Shown: in pieces, positions 32,159 through 41,189 of the stretch
Position numbering within the stretch: the first letter of the stretch is position 1
Layout of the letters: each line of letters opens with the position of its first letter
Assembly (NCBI RefSeq): GCF_001761485.1
Contig: NC_090773.1
Coordinates: 1,612,001-1,676,000 of the forward strand
Direction of reading: 5' to 3'
DNA: 64,000 nucleotides
From: Yarrowia lipolytica
Lineage: Eukaryota; Ascomycota; Dipodascomycetes; Dipodascales
Made by a program: the position numbers and the translations under genes
Notes under the pieces: generated by a model
Databases searched by the model: none
What the model saw: the letters and a program-made list of their open reading frames with translations, nothing else
Told to the model about the DNA's origin: nothing

Positions 32159-35100
32159 GTTTAGCCAGGTATCAGGAGATGTGAAGAGGTGAGAAAGAGG
32201 CGAGTGGCAGAGACGCAAAAGGCTTGGGCCCAAATTAGGGTTTATTAAACTTCCACCCAAATTTAACACAATACGATAACGTGATTTAAGGTGTTATCTT
32301 GCATAATACGCGAGCAAACGGCAAAGAACACGGCAAAGAACCCGGCAAAGAAAATGGTGGTCTTTTGATGTAAATTCGGCACCAATTTGGAAAATTTTGA
32401 TTTGAATTCGCTGCGTTATTGTGATTGCACGGAATTTCACAATGAACAAAGACGGAGGTACAGTATGTAGGTATGTAGGTATGTAATGCTCATTGTGCAT
32501 TCACTTTTTTTTTTTTTTTTTTTTTTTTTTTTGCAAAAGGGCATCCGGAGGAAAGGGAGATCAACGACAAGGAGGGAATAAACCGAAACTGACTCTGATT
32601 GAGCAGGAATTGGTTTGGCAGCGGGTTACTTGAAACACACATTCGAAATATGAACTGTTGGACCATGTCACTTGAGGACCATTGGACCTTCATTCAACTA
32701 GACTTCTCATCTACTTTGTTGCAAAATGTACTCTGCGGACCACAGTTGACTCCAAATTGCTGCCCGGTATTTATATCAATCATTGGTCGTCGTCTCTCAG
32801 GGAGTTGTCACCTCATCTGGAAGCGATTGTTACGATATATACACAAGTATGTGGCTTACCTAGTCGATTTGAATCAGGCTGTGATGAAGACATTGCCGAA
32901 ACCATCAGAGGTATCTGGAAGATCAGTAAACAACCGTCTTGTCACCAGGATTTGAACATAAAGATGTGAAACTGCTCATAGCCATGTGACCTGACTACTC
33001 TACGGTTTGGTTGCACATGGGAAGGGGTTACTGAAACAAGATACCTCCTCCACGAGCCGTGATCCCCTACCCTGGTTCAAGCTCAAGAGGAAGAGACTAC
33101 AACTAGTGATGGTGGAAACTGAGAGGGAGAGAAACAGTGACATTGAAGAGTTCTATCGAATAATTCCTGGAGCAGCCTATAGACGAAAAGTTCTATGAGG
33201 ACAAAGTAGACTATTGTTCAACCCCTCCCAGCATTCCAGCCATTCTGCACTGCCCCCAACGACTAACTGTTATAGCATGTGGCCGCCCGAGGTCCCCATA
33301 ACTGTTCATACAACCCAGCCAAAGCAGCTTACAATACCAAGAAAGAACCCAAGCTCAACAGTCTTGGAATGTGCTACAGGATAAAACGCACGTTTACAAC
33401 TAGTTTCTCTATCATTGACAATTACACCACAGCTGGAAGTGTGTCAGAATCCGTTGAATTCCTCTCTGGATGTGGAATCAACGGAGCTCAAATTCGATGT
33501 TACTGGAACACGTCCCAGACCCATTCTCCAGACTAGCCTTACGCTGAGCACCCTTGTACACTAGAGAGTCCTTGTCCTGGATCATAAAGACCTCAGGGCT
33601 TTGTTAAGAGTCATCCACATCAGTAGGAACGCTCTAGCCCCCACCCCGGTTCAGAATCTAGACCTCCTCTGCAGCAGCCTTTGGAGAAGAAGTCCTAACA
33701 GCCTATCGAAACAATCCAGAGCTTCACATACTCACTACTATCAAAGGGGAGAATTTGAGTCCAAGAAGCGATTTGGTGGCTGTCAGCTCATGTCGCAACT
33801 GATGGAAACAATAATGTTGGACCTGTAGAGATAGTAGACACAGTAGAACCGACTTGTAGATGACGCTAGCCGAATCCAAACCGCCCCGATGAGGTATAAT
33901 TAACAATCTTACATTCCAGACATGACAAATACGAATTGATGGCCTTCATTCCAATTGATGGCAGCTGTCACCAACCCCAGCAACAGCCTATAGCAGCAAA
34001 AGGACCCCTCATCCCGCCACCTTGGTAGCTACAAATCAAAGAGCTGCAGAGTTGACTGTCACAAATTAGGCTTGCTACTCTGGTTGAAACTTGTTGGGGT
34101 GTTTTTTTCGAGACTAGCGAGCCGGTACTGGACTGGATGATAGCACGGCAATCACACCCTGCTAGTGCCTCCCCCCTCCCCCGCTTTCGTTTTTCCAGGG
34201 GTCTAAAGCCGTAGCCGAGGTACACGCGAGTGAGAATTTTTCTTTCTTTCTTTTTTTTTGCTTGCAACTCCTCTACTTGTAATTAAATATACATCTCCAT
34301 GATCCTGTCGGTTGTGTTGGTGTGAAGTAACAGATGGAGAGTAGTCAACATTGAGTTATTGGAGCAGCCTTTGGGAAAAAAGAAACAATTCAGACATTTG
34401 AAAAACTTCACGTGACTACGATAAAGTCGACACTAAGATGGGGGAGCTGTCATTTTTCCATGCTACTGCAGTAACTACTAGCCTTCTACTACAAGGGGTA
34501 GCTGCTTTTTAGTCCCCTAATGGTGAAACCTGCTAGGAAACCGGTCTGGGTAGTCTTTTTTCTGCCTGCAGTGCTGAAATAACGTCTTACTACGGCAAGT
34601 TTTCCTTTTCTTGTGTAATTCCACGCTGTTTTTTAATTCCTTCAGCACCCTTATCCTGATCCATAATATCGTCCTGTGAGATGGTGGGTGGTGCATACAG
34701 GTGCATACAGGTGCATAACTGTGCATTTTGGTTGCATAATACGTCATGTTTTTCTGTACGTAAACCCAACCTCCCAAACCCCACTACATCCCACCACGAT
34801 ATTTACACACGCACCAACGCACCAAAAAGCAGCCCTCTGCAGTAGCGTGCTCTAACGCAACGCATATAGCAGGGGTGTTCGGCGAGCTATAGCCCCTGAA
34901 CGCAAATCTGTTTCTTCCGATACCCCCTAAACAGACGACATGCCGGTGATACGACACGATTCTCCCCAAGGATGAGTCTTGTTCTCTCTCTCTCTCTCTG
35001 ACAATGGCGAGTTGACGAGACAGGCGTTTTGAATGTGATAGTTGAAACACTGTGCCTATGTGCCTATGTGTCATTTGGTCATTAGTCATGGCTCATGTGC

Positions 35101-35382
35101 ACCCTTGCTGTTGTGCGGTAGTGCTACTCGTACTATCCCATTGTACCATGTTTCATGTTGAATGCACGCTACAATCTCCATGGGGTTATGCAAACTCAAG
35201 GGTGCAATACCCATGGGTGTTTATTGTTATCACTGAACTCGAATGTGGCATTGACACCCCTGCCAGGTTCCAGAGATGCTCTAGACCGCCAAGTCGCCAG
35301 TGCCACGACTTTCTCATATATACCCATGGGGGATATGGGCCTACGTCACAGCCACCACCACCTACTTCTACACTCATTTTCA
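32159..35382. other. Intergenic region upstream of the repeat adhesin
   Basis: No supported gene is seen in 3.2 kb. Short frames lack domains or ATG starts. Visible structures are a 28-base T run at 32505-32532, a GTATGTAG repeat just before it, a CACGTG at 34411, a triplicated GGTGCATA word near 34688-34722 and a short CT repeat near 34984-35000. The adhesin promoter with TATA box is at the right end. Confidence 0.55.
35317..35322 (+). promoter_or_regulatory. TATA box of the repeat adhesin
   Basis: TATATA lies 66 bases before the ATG at 35383 and only 16 before an in-frame ATG at 35333. The distance favours 35383, where a clean signal peptide also begins. Confidence 0.6.
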
Positions 35383-37572
35383 ATGGTCAAACTGGGCTTT
35401 CTCCTGGGCTCAGCCGCTGTGGCCTCTGCAGCCATCTCCCAACACAACTTCATTGTCGATGACATTGCCAAAAAGATCTCCACCGCCATCGTCGAAAACC
35501 GAAAGTCCGGATACCCCGAAAGCGACGCCGCCTCTGAGGTCTCGGTGCTTGTTAGCGCTCTCATGTCCAACCAGGGCCTGTACAACGTCTTTGTGTCCGC
35601 CGTCAACATTGTGGCCATCGAGGGTGTCAACACTAAAAACTTCCCTCCCTTTGCCAACGTGGTTACAAACGCTATGATCAGCTACATGTCCGAGCCTGAC
35701 TTTAGCGTAGCCTCTTCTATCGTTCTTGCTAAGGGTACCAACTACAACATTATGCCTGCCTGGACCAAGGCTCTGCAGCTCAACTCGGATTACGTTGCTA
35801 TGCTGACTTCTCCCCTGTTCCAGATTAGTGATGTTTCTACCGTGAGCCAAGCCATCTTCACGCTACGAAGTATCGCCACCTCTCTTCTCGTCGAGCTTCA
35901 CCTGCTGTCTGCCCCCACTACCGAGGTCACCATTCCGTCTTCTATCATTGCCCCTGTTGTTGAATCGTCTGCTCCTGTGGTTGAATCTTCCTCTTTTTTC
36001 ACCTCCACTGTAACATCCACTGTGACTACCTCGATCCCGTCTCCCTCTCCCTCACCTTCGTCTGTGGCTTCTCCTAAGGTTCCTTCCACATCGTCGCCTC
36101 TCGCTGTTGTCACTTCCGTCGAGATTAACCGCCTCGCCTCAGACGTCATTCTCACCTCCACGAGCATCGAGTCCATTGTCCACTCCACCGAGTCAGTCTC
36201 TTCAACCGTAGTGCCCACGACTCTCACAGTTCCCACGGACTGTCCCAAGACTCCTCCTGCCCAAGGTCTTCTGGACTGCATCCACCAGTGCACGATTGTC
36301 ACTCTTCAGATTGGTGCTTGCTTTGGTGTCTCTTCATGTATCTGTCCCCGATTCAACGGTATCCGAGACGCTCTGGCCACATGTCTCTTGTGTGGAATCT
36401 ACCACGACGAGGTCAGCCAAATTATCAACAACGGCATCATCTCGTGGCTACTGGGATGCAACGAGCCAACCAACCCCTGCTCTGCTACCGTCACCTCCTC
36501 TAACATGGTCTACTCTACCGCTACTCTCGTCTCCACAGTCGTGTCTACTCACGTGGCTTATTCCACCATTAAGGTGACTACCATCACTGAGCACGGTCCT
36601 ACAGCTGGTACTACAGCCATCACCGGCGACGATGGAATCCCCACGCAAATCATTACTGTTGCTCCCACCGGCCCCGTCGCCACTAGCACTGTCACTGGTC
36701 CTCATGTTGGAACTCAGACTATCGTTGGCCCTGATGGCTACTCTACTGAGAGAGTGACGGTTGAGCCCTCCATCCACCTAGACGGAAGTGTGACTCCTTT
36801 GACTTCAGAGACTCCAGCTCCGCTCATCACGACTCCCGTAACTACAAAAACCGTCACAGGCGATACTGCTGGCACAGAAGTTGTGACTGGCGCAGACGGA
36901 AAACCCACTGAACAGGTCACTGTTGTTTCTTCTAAGGCTGTTACATCCTCTTCGGCTGCCTCTTCTGACGGAACAATTACCCAATTGGCTACAGACTCTC
37001 TGACTCCCCTGCCGGCCACAACCAATACCGTCACTGGCCCTACTGCTGGAACTACTACAATCACAGGGACAGATGGCAAGCTCACCGAGCAAATTACTGT
37101 TGCTCCCACTGGTCCCGTTACCACTCGCACAGTTACTGGTCCCACTGCTGGCACTGGAACTGTGACTGGAGACGATGGGCTGCCTACTGAGCAAATCACT
37201 GTTGCTCCTACTGGTCCTGTCACTACCAAAACCGTCACCGGACCTACTGCTGGCACTACCACGATCACAGGGACAGACGGCAAGCTCACCGAACAGATCA
37301 CTGTTGCTCCTACTGGTCCCGTTACCACCAAAACCGTCACCGGACCTACTGCTGGCACTACCACGATCACAGGAACTGACGGCAAGCTCACAGAACAGAT
37401 CACTGTGGCTCCTACTGGTCCTGTCACTACCAAAACCGTTACTGGACCTACTGCTGGCACCACCACGATCACAGGGACAGACGGCAAGCCCACAGAGCAG
37501 ATCACTGTGGCTCCTACTGGTCCCGTTACCACTCGTACAGTTACTGGTCCCACTGCGGCACTGGAACTGTGA
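35383..37572 (+). CDS. GPI-type cell-wall adhesin, N-terminal part (frame broken near 37555)
   Basis: This 729-residue open part of a large wall protein starts with the signal peptide MVKLGFLLGSAAVASA. Next is a helical N-terminal domain (about 17-175), shared with the protein at 41190-43922. A Ser/Thr stalk follows (about 180-280), and then a cysteine-rich module (about 285-365, ten Cys, with SSCICP and CLLC), somewhat CFEM-like. From about residue 405 it is built of 34-residue repeats (TGPTAGTTTITGTDGK type). The frame ends at 37572 with an abrupt, non-repeat tail. Compared with the unit at 37139, the DNA near 37555 lacks one T (GCGGC for GCTGGC). Restoring phase there would run straight into the next entry, which carries the GPI signal. 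It is therefore either a recently inactivated gene, a polymorphism, or a sequence error. An adhesin or wall-structure role is inferred from architecture. Confidence 0.85.
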   Translation: MVKLGFLLGSAAVASAAISQHNFIVDDIAKKISTAIVENRKSGYPESDAASEVSVLVSALMSNQGLYNVFVSAVNIVAIEGVNTKNFPPFANVVTNAMISYMSEPDFSVASSIVLAKGTNYNIMPAWTKALQLNSDYVAMLTSPLFQISDVSTVSQAIFTLRSIATSLLVELHLLSAPTTEVTIPSSIIAPVVESSAPVVESSSFFTSTVTSTVTTSIPSPSPSPSSVASPKVPSTSSPLAVVTSVEINRLASDVILTSTSIESIVHSTESVSSTVVPTTLTVPTDCPKTPPAQGLLDCIHQCTIVTLQIGACFGVSSCICPRFNGIRDALATCLLCGIYHDEVSQIINNGIISWLLGCNEPTNPCSATVTSSNMVYSTATLVSTVVSTHVAYSTIKVTTITEHGPTAGTTAITGDDGIPTQIITVAPTGPVATSTVTGPHVGTQTIVGPDGYSTERVTVEPSIHLDGSVTPLTSETPAPLITTPVTTKTVTGDTAGTEVVTGADGKPTEQVTVVSSKAVTSSSAASSDGTITQLATDSLTPLPATTNTVTGPTAGTTTITGTDGKLTEQITVAPTGPVTTRTVTGPTAGTGTVTGDDGLPTEQITVAPTGPVTTKTVTGPTAGTTTITGTDGKLTEQITVAPTGPVTTKTVTGPTAGTTTITGTDGKLTEQITVAPTGPVTTKTVTGPTAGTTTITGTDGKPTEQITVAPTGPVTTRTVTGPTAALEL

Positions 37573-39455
37573 CTGGAGACGATGGGCTGCCTACTGAGCA
37601 AATCACTGTTGCTCCCATTGGTCCTGTCACTACCAAAACCGTCACCGGACCTACTGCTGGCACTACCACGATCACAGGGACAGACGGCAAGCTCACCGAA
37701 CAGATCACTGTTGCTCCTACTGGTCCCGTTACCACCAAAACCGTCACCGGACCTACTGCTGGCACCACCACGATCACAGGGACAGACGGCAAGCTCACCG
37801 AACAGATCACTGTTGCTCCTACTGGTCCCGTTACCACCAAAACCGTCACCGGACCTACTGCTGGTACTACCACGATCACAGGAACTGACGGCAAGCCCAC
37901 AGAGCAAATCACTGTGGCTCCTACTGGTCCCATTACCACCAGAACCGTTACTGGACCTACTGCTGGTACTACCACGATCACAGGAACTGACGGCAAGCTC
38001 ACAGAACAGATCACTGTGGCTCCTACTGGTCCTGTCACTACCAAAACCGTTACTGGACCTACTGCTGGCACCACCACGATCACAGGGACAGACGGCAAGC
38101 CCACAGAGCAGATCACTGTGGCTCCCATTGGCCCTGTCACTACCAAAACCGTCACCGGACCTACTGCTGGTACTACCACGATCACAGGAACTGACGGCAA
38201 GCTCACAGAACAGATCACTGTGGCTCCTACTGGTCCCATTACCACCAGAACCGTCACCGGACCTACTGCTGGTACTACCACGATCACAGGAACTGACGGC
38301 AAGCCCACAGAGCAGATCACCGTTGCACCTGCTGGTCCCGTCACTACCCACACTGTAACCGGACCTACTGCAGGTACAACTACGATCACAGGAGCTGACG
38401 GCAAGCCCACTGAGCAGATCACTGTTGCTTCATCCAAGGCCACCACTGCATCTGATGCAGCATCTTCCTCCGCGGCTGTTGCATCCTCTTCGGCTGCCTC
38501 TTCTGACGGAAAAATTACCCAGTTGGCTACAGGCTCTCTTACTCCCCTACCGGCCACCACCAATATTGTCACTGGCCCTACAGCTGGTACTACTACAATC
38601 ACAGGTGCTGACGGTAAACTCACCGAGCAGATTACTGTGGCTCCAACTGGTCCTGTCACCACCAAAACCGTCATTGGACCCACGGCTGGCACTGAGACCG
38701 TGACTGGAGAAGATGGCTTGCCTACCGAGCAAATCACGGTGGCTCCCATCAGCCCCGTCACTACACAGACTGTCACTGGGCCCACAGCTGGCACCACAAC
38801 GATCACAGGAACTGACGGCAAGCTCACAGAACAAATCACTGTGGCTCCCACTGGCCCTGTCATCACCAAAACCGTGACTGGACCCACTGCTGGCACTGAA
38901 ACCGTCACTGGAGAAGATGGCTTGCCCACCGAGCAGATTACTGTCGCACCTACTGGCCCCGTCACCACTAAGACTGTCACTGGGCCAACTGCTGGCACTA
39001 CCACGATCACAGGGACAGACGGCAAGCTCACCGAACAGATCACTGTTGCTCCTACTAGTCCTGTCACTACCAAAACCGTTACTGGACCTACTGCTGGCAC
39101 TACCACGATCACAGGAACTGACGGCAAGCCCACCGAACAGATCACCGTGGCTCCCACCGGCCCTGCCACCACCAAAACCGTCACTGGTCCCACGGCTGGC
39201 ACAGAAACCGTGATTGGAGAAGATGGGTTGCCTACCGAGCAGATTACTGTGGCACCTACTGGCCCGGTCACTACCAAAACAGTAACCGGACCCACTGCTG
39301 GTACTACCACGATCACAGGAACTGACGGCAAGCTCACAGAACAGATCACTGTTGCTCCTACTGGCCCTGTCACTACCCAGACTGTAACCGGACCTACTTC
39401 TGGCACTGAAATTGTGACTGGAGACGATGGGTTGCCTACTGAGCGAGTCACCATT
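36590..39455 (+). repeat. 102-bp (34-residue) tandem repeat array of the adhesin, about 26 units
   Basis: Each unit is T-[KR]-T-V-TGPTAGTTTITGTDGK-[LP]-TEQITVAPTGPVT. About 9 units lie before the break near 37555 and about 17 after. Two flavours alternate: TTTITGTDGK units, and TETVTGEDGLP or TGTVTGDDGLP units. Two near-identical spacers (36922-37035 and 38421-38577) with SSAASSDG-ITQLAT-SLTPLPATTN interrupt the array and show a larger-scale duplication. Confidence 0.93.
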
Positions 39456-40121
39456 GCTTCTGTCGCTTCTGCTGCTCAGACCAATGATAACTCCGAGACA
39501 AGTGGCACTGACGGCGATGGCCGAAATGCTGAGGCTTCTCGGACTACGCTTTCCGAGACCGCATCTACTGCTGAGAAGACTGGTTCCGGTCATTCTGACG
39601 CCAACAATGGAGGCTCCACGGGTGACAATGGCTCTGATGCTTCCAACGGTGGTTCTAGGGGTGATTCCGACTCCAAAGGTGATTCTGGATCCCAGGGAGA
39701 CTCATCTAAGGACGATTCCAGCTCCAAGAGTGATTCCGGATCTGGCACTGGCTCCGACAAGTCTAGCAACTCGGGTTCATCTGGTTCTGGTACATCTAGC
39801 GACGCTGGTAAGTCTGAGAACTCTTCCAATGGTTCCAACAGCTCCGGTAGCTCTACTAGTGGATCGGGCAAGTCTGACGGTTCGTCCAACAAGTCTAACG
39901 GATCTTCCGGCTCCTCTGGATCTGGCTCTGGCTCTGGCTCTTCTGGATCCAACTCTGGCTCTTCTGGATCCAACTCTGGCTCTTCTGGATCCAACTCTGG
40001 CTCTTCTGGATCCAACACTGACTCTTCCCACTCCAGCGTCGTCGCTCAGGCCAACTCTGCTGTCTCGGTTTCTGTTTCTGCCACACTTGTTGTTGCCGCA
40101 GGTATGGCTCTTTTGTTCTAG
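37556..40121 (+). CDS. Cell-wall adhesin, C-terminal part with repeats and GPI signal
   Basis: This frame continues the 34-residue repeats of the entry at 35383-37572 for about 17 more units. It then passes through a Ser/Gly/Asp-rich stalk (about 39480-40010, with SGSNSGSSGSN units) to a typical GPI-anchor signal: small residues around SHSSVVAQANS and the hydrophobic end SVSATLVVAAGMALLF. The frame has no ATG except one five codons from its stop. It therefore cannot be an independent standard gene and must belong to the upstream part. If both parts were one protein it would be about 1,580 residues. Long frames on the opposite strand here are by-products of the 102-base repeat. Confidence 0.85.
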
Positions 40122-41189
40122 CTTATATTTTTTAGTGTGTAATTGATGTTTTATACCCCTCTGTATTGTTTGCCAGTGACTTGTGTATTGTGTCGCTGTA
40201 CAAGTATGGACTGTAGGGTGGAGATCTCGAGGGGAGGGACCACAGCATAAGTACTTTCTGAACTATTTAGCTTTGTTGAAGTGAAAGTTTTGTGGAAAGT
40301 CTCAACAGTTAAAACCTCATTACTTGCTACTTTACTGTACTTCTACTACAACTAGTTAACATGACTGCAAATCAGATTCTGTCAGCTCCGAATGACGTAA
40401 TGGATCGTAGCCTGGCTTCGGAGCTAAACAATAGCGAAAATCTGAATACACTAGCCAATATGAGCCAACTTCACCGGTACTAAAGTTAGCACCTCAGTAT
40501 AGCGTCTTATCGCGTGCTAAAGTCTTCCTGCTTGGGGTCAACAGACCCCTGCACCACTAACTTCCATTAAGTCGCTATATATACAGGGATGGAGGCAGCA
40601 ATTAATATCAGAGAGAGAGGGAGAGAGAGAGAGGCAGTTGTTTGGGTTTTTGCTTTCAAGAGAGATGACTTGCGAACTTGTTTTCATGTCTCAGACAACC
40701 GTGTGTTTCCCAGGTACGCTCTCTCCTGGGGATGTCAACTATGTCGATGGAGATAACTTCACTTGACTATGGCTTATGTCTGAAACACTTATGTCTGAAA
40801 CAGCGGGTTGCGCTAAAGAGCAAATAGTGCAACATTGGGCTGTTTTGCAAAAGATCGTGGGTGGTTAAAGAATGCGACTTGCACTCATTCTTCTCGAGCA
40901 ATGCTCTTACGGTATGAGATGGGAAGCTATTGTCTCATGTGGGACATGTAGATGCTGGTTGTTCAAACAGTTGACGTATTTGTAGCAATTTCGTGGTGTT
41001 ACACATCCACAGAAGTACCCCCAACATCCCCTATTGCGTTGGCGGGGAAAACTAGAGCCAGGCACGAACACTACATGTGGTCCAGACACTCCACAACCAG
41101 GGTCTAGGAACTAAACACTACAGGGTGTTGTGTATATACATTAATGGAAGAGAAGAGACAAGTTTTTGTTTCTGTACAGCACCTACAAC
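40122..41189. other. Intergenic region between the two GPI wall proteins
   Basis: No clear gene is seen. A strong TATATATA at 40576-40583 is followed by a GA-rich tract (40611-40634) and a 55-codon ATG frame (40589-40756) of no recognisable type. AGAACATACTTA-like simple words and a repeated TTATGTCTGAAACA (about 40773-40802) are also present. The promoter of the downstream gene is at the right end. Confidence 0.55.
41133..41138 (+). promoter_or_regulatory. TATA box of the second wall protein
   Basis: TATATA lies 57 bases before the ATG at 41190. The frame runs further up to a TTG at 41166, but the TATA distance and the signal peptide fix the start at 41190. Confidence 0.6.

Noticed and set aside
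32505-32532. Homopolymer runs here, at 10203-10227 and at 62572-62607 as poly(A) tails of inserted LINE elements
   Set aside because: No reverse-transcriptase-like frame or target-site duplication was found next to any of the three runs.
36738-39593. Long minus-strand open frames (up to about 640 codons) opposite the adhesin
   Set aside because: They are exact antisense images of the 102-base repeat. The period is a multiple of three and the unit lacks antisense stops, so openness is automatic. No signal, domain or independent start supports them.
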